Assembly (NCBI RefSeq): GCF_046736345.1
Contig: NZ_CP157210.1
Location: 2,480,001-2,544,000 of the forward strand
Source of the DNA: Hyphococcus formosus
Lineage (GTDB): Bacteria; Pseudomonadota; Alphaproteobacteria; Caulobacterales; Parvularculaceae
DNA: 64,000 bases
Direction of reading: 5' to 3'
The notes under the pieces: generated by a model
Seen by the model: the letters and a program-made list of their open reading frames with translations, nothing else
Told to the model about the DNA's origin: nothing
Database searches by the model: none
In this document: positions 52,118-60,720 of the stretch, one piece after another
How the letters are laid out: every line of letters starts with the position of its first letter
Numbering within the stretch: position 1 is the stretch's first letter
Translations under genes and position numbers: made by a program

Positions 52118-54244
52118 TTATCCCGCGAGTGCCGCCAATAACAGCAAGGCGACGATATTCGTGATCTTGATCATCGGGTTAACAGCTGGACCTGCGGTAT
52201 CTTTATAGGGGTCACCAACGGTATCACCGGTCACGGCTGCTTTATGGGCTTCGGATCCTTTACCGCCATGATTTCCGTCTTCGATATATTTCTTGGCGTT
52301 ATCCCATGCACCGCCACCAGCAGTCATGGATATGGCCACAAACAACCCGGTGACGATCACACCAATCAGCATGGCCCCCACAGCGGAAAGCGCTGCTGAT
52401 TTATCGGCGACAGCGAGGATTACGAAATAGACCACGATCGGTGAGAAAATTGGCAGCATGGACGGCACCACCATTTCCTTGATCGCAGCACCGGTCAGCA
52501 TATCAACCGCCCGTGCATAGTCTGGTTTTTCCGTACCCTGCATAATGCCTGGCTTATCTTTGAATTGACGGCGCACCTCATCGACGATGGCGCTGGCCGC
52601 GCGGCCAACGGCCTGCATCGCAAGACCACCAAAGAGATAGGGCAACAATCCGCCGATCAACAGACCCGCAATCACATAAGGGTCCGACAAGGAGAAGTTC
52701 ACATTCACATCGGCGAAGAACGGGTAATCCGCAGGATGGGCGACAAAATGCTCAATGTCTTTCGTATAGGCCGCAAACAGAACGAGGGCGCCAAGACCCG
52801 CCGAACCGATTGCATAGCCCTTTGTGACCGCTTTCGTGGTGTTACCGACCGCGTCAAGCGCATCGGTGGTATCGCGGACAGAGCCCTCAAGGCCAGACAT
52901 TTCCGCAATACCGCCCGCATTATCCGTAACCGGACCAAAGGCATCAAGCGCCACGATCATACCGGCGAGCGCCAGCATGGTCGTCACCGCAGTGGCGATG
53001 CCATAAAGACCCGCAAGGTTAAATGCAGTAATGATCGCCGCGACGATTACGATGGCCGGAAGGGCTGTTGCTTCCATGGAAACCGCAAGCCCCTGAATGA
53101 CGTTGGTACCGTGACCGGATTCCGAAGCTAGCGCCACCGATTTAACCGGACGATATTCAGTGCCCGTATAATACTCCGTGATCCAGACGATCAGGCCGGT
53201 GACCACAAGACCAATGATGCCGCAAAGATATAGGCTTAGCCCGGTAAAGGGTAAGCCGCGACTGGTTTCAGCGACCGGTTCAGAGAATCCGAACATCTGA
53301 AAGGTCACACCGCCCACCGCAATCAGGGAAAGCACACTCGTGGCGATCAGGCCTTTATAGAGTGCACCCATAATATTCGTTGAGCCCTTGGAGAGCGTGA
53401 CGAAATAGGTACCGATGATTGAGGTGATGATGCAGACCGCTCCAATCGCCAATGGATAGAACATGAATTGCGCAGCATCCGCGGTGAACAGAATTGATCC
53501 GAGCACCATGGTTGCGGCAACGGTCACGACATAGGTTTCGAACAGGTCTGCGGCCATGCCAGCACAATCACCAACATTGTCACCAACATTGTCCGCAATC
53601 GTCGCGGGGTTACGTGGATCGTCTTCTGGAATACCGGCCTCGACCTTGCCAACCATATCGCCGCCAACGTCAGCACCCTTCGTGAAGATGCCGCCACCAA
53701 GACGGGCGAATACGGAAATGAGCGAAGCCCCAAGCGATAATGCGACGAGACCATTCACCACCGCACGGCTTTCCGGCGCATGCCCAAGCACACCGGTGAG
53801 AATGCCGTAATATGCTGCGAGGCCCAAAAGCGCCAAGCCGGCCACCAACATGCCCGTAATCGCGCCGGAGCGGAAAGCAACGGAGAGACCTTTGGCGAGG
53901 CTGTCACTGGCCGCTTGGGTCGTGCGCACATTCGCCCGTACAGAAACCAACATGCCGATGAAACCTGCTGCGCCAGAGAGAACAGCACCAATGGCGAAGC
54001 CAAATGCAGGAATGAAATCCAGCTTGAAGGCACCAAGTAGGACCAAAAAGACGACACAACCGACGATTGTGATTGTTTGATATTGCTTCTTTAGATACGC
54101 ACTCGCGCCTTCCTGAATCGCTGCCGCTATTTCGCGCATGCGGTCCGACCCGGTCGGAAGTGAAAGAACTGATTTCACTGTAATTGCGCCATAAAGTATG
54201 GCTAGCAGACCGGCCCCTATAACCGCCCAAAGCTCCAAACTCAT
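52118..54244 (-). CDS. hppA: membrane-bound proton-translocating pyrophosphatase, K+-independent type
   Basis: HppA couples pyrophosphate hydrolysis to proton pumping across the inner membrane. The 708-residue protein has about 16 helices. It has the pyrophosphate-binding DVGGDMVGKVEAG and DDPRNPATIADNVGDNVGD, and a second acidic motif near the C-terminus (DNAKKYIEDG and GDTVGDPYKDTAGPA). The segment GNTTKAVTKGYAIGSA carries Lys and Thr at the positions that mark the K+-independent class; K+-dependent enzymes have Ala and Gly there. AGGAAGGG precedes the start. Confidence 0.96.
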   Translation of the reverse strand: MSLELWAVIGAGLLAILYGAITVKSVLSLPTGSDRMREIAAAIQEGASAYLKKQYQTITIVGCVVFLVLLGAFKLDFIPAFGFAIGAVLSGAAGFIGMLVSVRANVRTTQAASDSLAKGLSVAFRSGAITGMLVAGLALLGLAAYYGILTGVLGHAPESRAVVNGLVALSLGASLISVFARLGGGIFTKGADVGGDMVGKVEAGIPEDDPRNPATIADNVGDNVGDCAGMAADLFETYVVTVAATMVLGSILFTADAAQFMFYPLAIGAVCIITSIIGTYFVTLSKGSTNIMGALYKGLIATSVLSLIAVGGVTFQMFGFSEPVAETSRGLPFTGLSLYLCGIIGLVVTGLIVWITEYYTGTEYRPVKSVALASESGHGTNVIQGLAVSMEATALPAIVIVAAIITAFNLAGLYGIATAVTTMLALAGMIVALDAFGPVTDNAGGIAEMSGLEGSVRDTTDALDAVGNTTKAVTKGYAIGSAGLGALVLFAAYTKDIEHFVAHPADYPFFADVNVNFSLSDPYVIAGLLIGGLLPYLFGGLAMQAVGRAASAIVDEVRRQFKDKPGIMQGTEKPDYARAVDMLTGAAIKEMVVPSMLPIFSPIVVYFVILAVADKSAALSAVGAMLIGVIVTGLFVAISMTAGGGAWDNAKKYIEDGNHGGKGSEAHKAAVTGDTVGDPYKDTAGPAVNPMIKITNIVALLLLAALAG

Positions 54245-54408
54245 GATGTTCCCTTCCTCAATCTTCTATTTTTTTGCTGATTGTTAAGTGGCAGTGCCAG
54301 GTATGGCCGCAGCAACGAAAGAGAATTCGCGCGCGCTTCAACCCGCCCCTCGTGAAGTCATCTAAAAATCTGACAAAGCAAAAGGTTAAAATCAACAAAA
54401 ACTTATGG

Positions 54409-54429
54409 CGGTCCGGTATGGCCGGACCG
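54409..54429 (-). terminator. hairpin after the fatty acid hydroxylase gene
   Basis: A perfect 8-bp stem, CGGTCCGG / CCGGACCG, lies about 45 bases past the hydroxylase stop. On the minus strand a T-run (GTTTTTG) begins about 7 bases after the stem, so it is a less regular intrinsic terminator. Confidence 0.5.
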
Positions 54430-54472
54430 TCAAAGTCGGAAACAAATCAATGTTGGAGGTAGGGAAAACGCG

Positions 54473-55240
54473 TTACGCGGCGCGTGAACGCATCGACCGT
54501 TTGTTCTCTGGTTCAGCGTCCGTCATCTCCTTAACCCAAGGGTATTTAACGGCCGTTTCGTCTGTGTAACCAAGATTTCTTGCTGTTGCACTACGCGGTG
54601 CATCTTCGGTTTTCGCATAGAAGGTGCCGAAGACGCGATCCCAGAAAAATTCTGCAATTCCGTAATTGCCATTTTCATTATGGAAGTGATGCGCGAGGTG
54701 ACGTGCCTTGATGGTTTTCCAGAATTTTGATTTTGGCTCAAAGGCGAGATGTTGTCCCGCATGCAGAAATTCTGTGTAGCACGTCATTACAACCGTACCC
54801 AGAATAGCGCCAGCCGCGCCAGACACACCATTGATCAGATAGCCAAGTGGCCCCGCAACGAAAATGATGGTCGGCAACGTCGTGTGCAAGCCACCGAAGA
54901 GCACCGACAGATCATTCGGGAACCGGTGGTGATCATAGTGCACCCGCTTCCACAAACGCGCCAGATACGGCGTTTTATACATCCAGCTTCCGTGCAGGAT
55001 AAAGCGGTGAACGATGTACCACGAAATCGGGAACATGAGCGCGCCTGCGCCAACTGCCAACAAAAACAAGGGGATAGAGGTCAGCGTGGCGATGCCAACG
55101 ATCAATGCGACGACAATGATCAACGCATAGACCTGAATTGCCGGATAGGTCACATACGCTTTGACGAGGTCGTCAAATGTCATGCGGTTGAGAAGATACT
55201 CTTCCTCTTTCCACGCTTTGTACCCGATAAATAGCCGCAT
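54473..55240 (-). CDS. fatty acid hydroxylase / sterol desaturase superfamily protein
   Basis: The 255-residue membrane di-iron enzyme has four or so helices and the histidine clusters HRFILH, HYDHH, HAGQH and HLAHHFHNENGNYGI typical of the superfamily. Members hydroxylate fatty acyl chains, sphingoid bases or sterols. It is divergent from the ceramide operon, so hydroxylation of a ceramide fatty acid or of the sphinganine base is a reasonable inference. The ATG at 55240 has AGGTG at the right distance; a GTG five codons earlier is less likely. Confidence 0.85.
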   Translation of the reverse strand: MRLFIGYKAWKEEEYLLNRMTFDDLVKAYVTYPAIQVYALIIVVALIVGIATLTSIPLFLLAVGAGALMFPISWYIVHRFILHGSWMYKTPYLARLWKRVHYDHHRFPNDLSVLFGGLHTTLPTIIFVAGPLGYLINGVSGAAGAILGTVVMTCYTEFLHAGQHLAFEPKSKFWKTIKARHLAHHFHNENGNYGIAEFFWDRVFGTFYAKTEDAPRSATARNLGYTDETAVKYPWVKEMTDAEPENKRSMRSRAA

Positions 55241-55759
55241 TGGCGCACCTGACACGATTTGTTTGGGCCGATCGCCGTTTTCCGGACCCTGGCCAAAGCT
55301 TAAGGGATGCGATCCCGCCGAGCGCGATCACAGCTCGGGGAAAGTAGGCGTACCAATGATAGGGTTCAAGCGTATTTGTGCCAATATTGATCAATTATCC
55401 GGGTGGATTTGTGCGCATATTGTAACATCTCGCCGTAATTCTTGATGCATTGCAGTAAGTAAAGGGCTTGCCCGTTGACCCAAGCCCTTGTATCGGCTGA
55501 GGATTAGCGCCGTGGGCCCATGTTTTGGCATGGGCTTGAGGGGTGTTGTCACTAAACAGCCGGGAAATCTGTTGCAGAATTGGGCTGGAGGCAGACGTGA
55601 TCGTGTGCCAGAAGGTGACAAGGCTCTTTAAAGGCAGCAAAGTAAAACTGCCGGCCATGGCTGGTGGGCGAAGTCGACGGCGTAAGCCGTTTTATAATCT
55701 CCGGGTAACACCGGAAACCAACGAGCCGGTCTAAGCCGGCAAAGTGCGGGGCGTAGTAA
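55241..55759. other. 520-base divergent intergenic region with several hairpins
   Basis: The region between the hydroxylase and ceramide operon holds no convincing ORF. It contains AAGGGCTTG-N10-CAAGCCCTT (55462-55489), GCCCATG-N6-CATGGGC (55516-55535) and GGCAG-N10-CTGCC (55633-55652). ACGGC-GTAA-GCCGT (55677-55690) is followed at once by a TATAAT box (55693-55698). The last is a likely -10 for the operon, though no good -35 is seen. A small RNA or structured leader is possible but not shown. Confidence 0.45.
55356..55384 (-). promoter_or_regulatory. candidate promoter of the fatty acid hydroxylase gene
   Basis: On the minus strand TTGGCA (55384-55379), a 17-base spacer and TATCAT (55361-55356) form a sigma70-like promoter, giving a leader of about 110 bases before the ATG at 55240. 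Confidence 0.5.
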
Positions 55760-57559
55760 ATGGCCGTGAACCCAGACCTTGGCAATCAAGAACCAGCAAA
55801 CCTGCCAACCCCTACCAGCAATAAGACGCTGGCAATGAAAAAGGGTGGTTTTTCAACAGTCGTCGAAGCGCTCGACTATGCGGCTCAAGGTGAAACCGGC
55901 TATTCTTTCTTTAACTTACGCGGTGAAGTCTCGACGGCCCTGTCCTATGCGACCTTGCGCGATAACGCCAAAGCATTGGCACGAAAGCTCGCCGGTCGGT
56001 TCGAGCGCGGTGCCCGGTTGGCGGTTGTGGCTGAAACCAGCCCTGAATTCCTGACAACTTTTTATGCTTGCCAATATGCGGGCATCATCCCAGCGCCGAT
56101 GCCGATGCCGGTCAATCTTGGCGGCAAGGATGGATATATCACCCAGATCCGCCAGATGATCGCGGGTGCAAAAGCGGACGCCGCCGTGGGTCCGGTTAAT
56201 CTTCGCGAATTCCTCGAAGACGCAGCGGCGCAAGCCGATTGCGATACGGTTCTCGATTTTGATGAACTCAACGCGCTTGATGATGGCGACAAAGAGCCTG
56301 AGCCATTCGGTCCGGACGAATATTGCTACATTCAATATTCCTCAGGTTCGACCAGCGCGCCAAAGGGTGTCATCGGCATGCAGCGCACAGTTTGTGCAAA
56401 CCTGACCGCAATTGCCCGCCACGGCATGGGGCTGCGCAATGGCGACCGCGCCACAAGCTGGCTTCCGCTCTATCATGATATGGGCTTGATCGGTTTTGTT
56501 CTTACACCGATGACCTGTCAGGTGGGCGTAGATTTCCTTGCGACCTCTGACTTTGTTCGCCGGCCGCTTTTGTGGTTGCGGATCATCACCGAGAACAAAT
56601 CAACGATCACCTATAGCCCTTCATTCGGCTATGAATTAGCGGCAAAACGCTCTGCACGCGCAGAGCCGGGTGCGATCGACCTAACGGCCGTCCGCGTTGC
56701 CGGTATTGGCGGCGATATGGTTCGCCCTGAAGCGCTCAATGCCTTTGCTCAGGCGTTTGAACCCTTTGGCTTTAACGCCACTGCGTTCCTGCCGAGTTAC
56801 GGCATGGCCGAAGCAACCCTCGCAATTTCTTTCCCTGAACTCGACGAAGACGTCATGGTCGACGAAGTGGACATGCGCCATTACACCCGCTCGGGCATTG
56901 CGCAGCCTGCATCGGCCGTGACCTCTCCTGAGCACAAACGCGGTTTCGTCTTATGCGGTCGTCCTCTCGAAGGGCACGCCATCGAAGTCCGTGATGAGAA
57001 TGGTCAGGCCATTGACGAACGTCAGGTCGGACGGATCTTTATTAAAGGGCCAAGCCTGACGCCCGGCTATTTCTCCGATCCTGAATCTTCGGCTGCGATG
57101 TATGATGGTGAATGGCTTGATACGGGCGATATGGGGTATTTCCTCAACGGCCAGATCGTCATCACCGGTCGCGCAAAAGATTTGATCATCATCAATGGCC
57201 GCAATATCTGGCCACAGGATATCGAATGGGCCGTCGAAAAAGTTGACGGTGTGCGCGGCGGCGGTGTTGCGGCATTCTCTGTCGATGATGGCGGCTCGGA
57301 ACGGATCGTCGTTGTTGCCGAGCGTCGCGGCCTTGATGCGGATGCGCTTGCGGTACTCAAGCGCGAAGTTTCTTCGGTCGTACAAAACGCCGTTGGCGCG
57401 CCGGCGGAAATCGTTCTCGCCCGACCGCATTCCATGGTGATGACCTCATCGGGCAAGCTTTCACGCGCCAAGGTAAAACAGAAATACCTTGATGGGGCCT
57501 TCAATGAAGAGACCTCACAGGCAGAAGCCCCACGACCACTTGCAGAGGCCCGCATTTGA
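55760..57559 (+). CDS. fatty acyl-AMP ligase, ceramide pathway
   Basis: The 599-residue ANL-superfamily enzyme activates a fatty acid as acyl-AMP. It shows the AMP motif YSSGSTSAPKGV (about residues 193-204), SWLPLYHDMGLIG typical of FAAL proteins, FLPSYGMAEATLA, and the hinge and late motifs WLDTGDMGYFLNGQIVITGRAKD (key part DTGDMGY). FAAL-type members pass the chain to an ACP instead of CoA, and an ACP gene lies two genes downstream. It is the first gene of the ceramide operon, with a structured leader. Confidence 0.9.
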   Translation: MAVNPDLGNQEPANLPTPTSNKTLAMKKGGFSTVVEALDYAAQGETGYSFFNLRGEVSTALSYATLRDNAKALARKLAGRFERGARLAVVAETSPEFLTTFYACQYAGIIPAPMPMPVNLGGKDGYITQIRQMIAGAKADAAVGPVNLREFLEDAAAQADCDTVLDFDELNALDDGDKEPEPFGPDEYCYIQYSSGSTSAPKGVIGMQRTVCANLTAIARHGMGLRNGDRATSWLPLYHDMGLIGFVLTPMTCQVGVDFLATSDFVRRPLLWLRIITENKSTITYSPSFGYELAAKRSARAEPGAIDLTAVRVAGIGGDMVRPEALNAFAQAFEPFGFNATAFLPSYGMAEATLAISFPELDEDVMVDEVDMRHYTRSGIAQPASAVTSPEHKRGFVLCGRPLEGHAIEVRDENGQAIDERQVGRIFIKGPSLTPGYFSDPESSAAMYDGEWLDTGDMGYFLNGQIVITGRAKDLIIINGRNIWPQDIEWAVEKVDGVRGGGVAAFSVDDGGSERIVVVAERRGLDADALAVLKREVSSVVQNAVGAPAEIVLARPHSMVMTSSGKLSRAKVKQKYLDGAFNEETSQAEAPRPLAEARI

Positions 57560-58485
57560 CGAAACGCGCTGCGGTCACCGGCGGCACCGGTTTTGTCGGC
57601 ACCGCGCTAATCGACCTTCTACTGAAAAACGGGTGGGACGTTTCCGCATTAGCGCGTGATCCAGCGCGGCTTTCTAATGCGGCGCGATTGCGCGTTATAA
57701 AAGGCAATTTGCGTGACAAAGCCGCGCTCGCCGATCTTGCCGCCGACGCGGATGTGGTGTTCCACCTTGCGGGCCTGACCCACGCCAAGGCGCTCACCGA
57801 TTATCGCGATGTCAATGTCGCCGGCGCGGTGGAGGCAGCAGCGGCCAGCCATGACGCCGGGGCTTTGTTCGTTCACACCTCATCAATGTCTGCGCGTGTG
57901 CCGCAAGTATCCCCCTACGCCCAAAGCAAATTCGACAGCGAAGCGGCCATCGCACAGGCCAGTCAGAACTGGATCGCCCTGCGCCTCCCGGCGATTTACG
58001 GCCCGCGGGATTTGGTTACGCTACCCGTCTTCAAGCTGGTCAAGGCCGGTCTGGCTCTCGAGCCTCGGACCCCCAGCCCGGCCCGCGCCTCCATTCTTTT
58101 CGTCGAAGATGCGGCTTCGTCACTCATTTCGGCAGCGGAATCAGCGCCAAAGGGACAGGTTTACGAGGTTGGTGATGAACGCGCCGAAGGCTTTGCGTGG
58201 GCCGAGATCAACCAAACCATTGGCGAGGTCATGGGAAAGCGGCCTAAACCTTTACGGGTGCCGCGCGGGGTGATTTCGCTCTATCATGGCGCAGTTCAAG
58301 GCTTTGAGCGCGCTTTTGACCGCAATCCGAGCGTCCGCGCGGGACAGATTAATGAATTTTTTCACCCCGACTGGGTTGCGCGCGATAATTTGCTGTCCGA
58401 CGCTTGCGAATGGCGGCCGCAAACTCCATTGAAAGAAGGGTTTGCAAAAACCATCCATTGGTATCAAAAAAACGGCTTGCTTTAG
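57556..58485 (+). CDS. cerR: NAD-dependent epimerase/dehydratase, CerR-like ceramide reductase
   Basis: The 309-residue extended SDR has the Rossmann motif GGTGFVG (residues 8-14) and the catalytic pair in SPYAQSKFDSE (Tyr-x3-Lys). The C-terminal part covers substrate binding. In Caulobacter an enzyme of this type next to serine palmitoyltransferase (CerR) reduces the 3-oxo group on the way to ceramide; that function is assigned here by context. The start codon is TTG, sharing bases with the previous stop (TTGA), with AGAGG upstream. Confidence 0.82.
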   Translation: MTKRAAVTGGTGFVGTALIDLLLKNGWDVSALARDPARLSNAARLRVIKGNLRDKAALADLAADADVVFHLAGLTHAKALTDYRDVNVAGAVEAAAASHDAGALFVHTSSMSARVPQVSPYAQSKFDSEAAIAQASQNWIALRLPAIYGPRDLVTLPVFKLVKAGLALEPRTPSPARASILFVEDAASSLISAAESAPKGQVYEVGDERAEGFAWAEINQTIGEVMGKRPKPLRVPRGVISLYHGAVQGFERAFDRNPSVRAGQINEFFHPDWVARDNLLSDACEWRPQTPLKEGFAKTIHWYQKNGLL

Positions 58486-58539
58486 CGTAAAGACAAGTTA
58501 GCCATCTTTTCGCTAATGACCGATCAAGGAGAAAGAACG

Positions 58540-58803
58540 ATGTCCGGCATTCAGGAAGACGACGATCTCGTGTTCCACAAGATTTGCGCGTTGCTTGAAC
58601 CGCTCAATGAAAAGGGCGTCAAGATGACCCGCGATACAGACATTATTGCGGATCTCGAGATCGACTCCGTGTCGTTGCTCGATGTGGTGATGGATATTGA
58701 AGACAATTACGACATTTCCATTCCGGTCAATACGATCTCGGAAATCAAAACAATCGGCGAATTGGTCGATGCTATCCACGAAATCAAGAAAGAGCAGTCA
58801 TAG
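58540..58803 (+). CDS. acyl carrier protein of the ceramide operon
   Basis: The 87-residue ACP carries the phosphopantetheine serine Ser43 in the motif DLEIDSVSLLDVV, where the usual DSLD/E is DSVSLLD. The acidic helix II with MDIEDNY follows. A strong AAGGAG eight bases upstream fixes the start at 58540. It is a specialised ACP, distinct from the housekeeping AcpP, and probably receives the chain activated by the acyl-AMP ligase and hands it to serine palmitoyltransferase. Confidence 0.93.
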   Translation: MSGIQEDDDLVFHKICALLEPLNEKGVKMTRDTDIIADLEIDSVSLLDVVMDIEDNYDISIPVNTISEIKTIGELVDAIHEIKKEQS

Positions 58804-58805
58804 CA

Positions 58806-60014
58806 ATGAGCCTGTTTGACAAATTCGAGCCGACCGCAAAACTTTTGCAAAGCCTTCTCGACGCAACACCGCGCGACCCGTTCAGCGTCAAAATGGACGA
58901 GATGAAGGGCCCGACCCGCGCGATCGTCGAAGGAAAAGAAATCGTCCTTGCAGGAACCAATAATTATCTTGGCCTGACCTATGATGAAAGCGCCGTAAAC
59001 GCGGCTGCGGAAGCCGTGAAAGAGTCTGGTACAGGGACAACTGGCTCACGCTTTGCCAATGGTACCTATGCCGGCCACCGGCAGCTCGAAGAAGATCTGG
59101 CGAAATTTCTTGGCTACAAATATTGCATGGTCTTTTCGACCGGCTATCAGGCAAATCTCGGTGCGATTTCTGCGCTCGCCGCTGCACCCCACGACGTTAT
59201 TCTGATCGATGCCGATTGCCACGCTTGCATTTATGATGGCTGTCAGCTCTCCGGCGCTGAAACAATCCGGTTCCGTCATAATGATCCTGAAAGCCTCGAT
59301 AAGCGTCTTTCGCGCCTCGGCCCTGAGGTCAAAGGCAAACTGGTTTGCCTTGAGGGCATGTATTCCATGTTTGGCGATGTTGCGCCGGTCAAGGAATTCG
59401 TCGAAGTGGCCCATAAGCATGGTGCCTATGTTCTTCTTGATGAAGCACATTCGTTTGGTGTGTTTGGTGAAAATGGCCAAGGCGTCTGCGAAGCCGAAGG
59501 CGTTCGCGATCAGGTTGATTTTTACACCGGCACTTTTTCAAAAAGCCTGGCGTCCATTGGCGGCTTTGTTGCTTCTAATCACCCGCAGCTTGAATATCTG
59601 CGTTTTTCAAGCCGTCCATACATGTTCACCGCCTCACCGTCGCCAGCCAATATTGCGGCGGCCTCAGCGGCGCTCAGCCGGATCTCGTCAGATAGCTCGA
59701 TGCGCGAGAACCTTTGGAAAAACGCCAAGCGTATCCACGAAGCCTTCACCCAGTTGGGTTTTGAGACCTGCGCGCCGGTCGGACCCGTCATCGCGGTTAA
59801 ACTGGCGAACAAAGAGCAAGCCTTTATGGCGTGGAACGTCCTTATGGAGCATGGTGTTTACGTCAATCTCGCCATTCCACCTGGCACGCCAAATGCAACG
59901 TCAATTCTTCGCCTGAGTGTTTCGGCGGCCCATACGGAGGAAGATTTGGACGTTGTTGTCAGTGCCTACACAGCTTTGTCGCAAATCTTGTCTAAACAAG
60001 CCAAAGAAGCCTGA
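58806..60014 (+). CDS. spt: serine palmitoyltransferase
   Basis: This PLP enzyme of the alpha-oxoamine synthase family condenses L-serine with an acyl thioester to give 3-oxo-sphinganine. The 402-residue protein has GTGTTGSRFANGTYAGH, the ring-stacking histidine in DADCHACIYDG, DEAHSFGVFG and the PLP lysine Lys246 in TFSKSLAS. Location between a dedicated ACP and an acyltransferase, with the CerR-like gene upstream, favours SPT over AONS (BioF) or KBL. It starts 2 bases after the ACP stop. Confidence 0.92.
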   Translation: MSLFDKFEPTAKLLQSLLDATPRDPFSVKMDEMKGPTRAIVEGKEIVLAGTNNYLGLTYDESAVNAAAEAVKESGTGTTGSRFANGTYAGHRQLEEDLAKFLGYKYCMVFSTGYQANLGAISALAAAPHDVILIDADCHACIYDGCQLSGAETIRFRHNDPESLDKRLSRLGPEVKGKLVCLEGMYSMFGDVAPVKEFVEVAHKHGAYVLLDEAHSFGVFGENGQGVCEAEGVRDQVDFYTGTFSKSLASIGGFVASNHPQLEYLRFSSRPYMFTASPSPANIAAASAALSRISSDSSMRENLWKNAKRIHEAFTQLGFETCAPVGPVIAVKLANKEQAFMAWNVLMEHGVYVNLAIPPGTPNATSILRLSVSAAHTEEDLDVVVSAYTALSQILSKQAKEA

Positions 60015-60130
60015 GGGGGGAGCCCGCGCGCCTTCACAATCGCGTCAGGCTCATAAGCGCCATATTTTCGCCGCTTGATGGGCGATTACGGGGATTATGT
60101 GTCGGGCTCAGAAAAAGGGATGAAGGATAA

Positions 60131-60640
60131 ATGTTAAAGCGTATTGGCGTTATCGCCACTTCATTTTTAGCAAGCGCGTCATTTATGGCGGCGAGTACCG
60201 CCTTGGCTAAAAAGACGCCGCCACCAACAGCCGAAGATTACGCGTTTAATCATGTCAGCTGTAAAGGCGACCCGAACGAAATTCGCGTGATTGTCAGCGG
60301 CATTGAGGCCGCAACCGGATTGATTACGGCCGATTTGTTTCCCAACAAGGAAGAGGGATTTTTGCGCGGGCGTGGTCGGTTGTTGCAGGTCAAATTTGCC
60401 GCCAAAGCCCCTTTGACAAAGTTTTGCATCACCGCGCCTGAGAGCGGCCTCTTCGCTATGTCCGTCTATCATGACGGCAACGCCAATGGCATTTTCGACA
60501 AGAACGGCATCGGCCTTCCGGCAGAACCGTGGGGCATTTCGAACAATCCAAAAGTCCGGTTTGCGCCGCCACCTGTCGAAAAAGCCCTATTTTCGGTATC
60601 CGAAAATAACCCTGCGCATGTGTTTATCAAATTGAACTAG
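60131..60640 (+). CDS. DUF2141 exported protein in the ceramide operon
   Basis: The 169-residue protein has a signal peptide (cleavage near ALA-KK, about residue 26) and the DUF2141 core: a beta-rich domain with VYHDGNANGIFDKNGIGLP, then EPWGISNN near the end, with calcium-binding-like DxNxNG loops. The function is not known. GAAGGATAA precedes the ATG. Its place between spt and the ceramide-synthase-like gene suggests a periplasmic role with sphingolipids. Confidence 0.82.
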   Translation: MLKRIGVIATSFLASASFMAASTALAKKTPPPTAEDYAFNHVSCKGDPNEIRVIVSGIEAATGLITADLFPNKEEGFLRGRGRLLQVKFAAKAPLTKFCITAPESGLFAMSVYHDGNANGIFDKNGIGLPAEPWGISNNPKVRFAPPPVEKALFSVSENNPAHVFIKLN

Positions 60641-60720
60641 CGCCCGCGCTTTTCATTTCGGCTGATCCGCTTTAGTCACTTTGGAACCGATTTTCAGTCG
60701 GGCCATATGAAGGATCCGCC

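Noticed and set aside
55462..55489. AAGGGCTTG hairpin as a terminator
   Set aside because: There is no T-run on the plus strand and only a short one on the minus strand, and no gene ends next to it.
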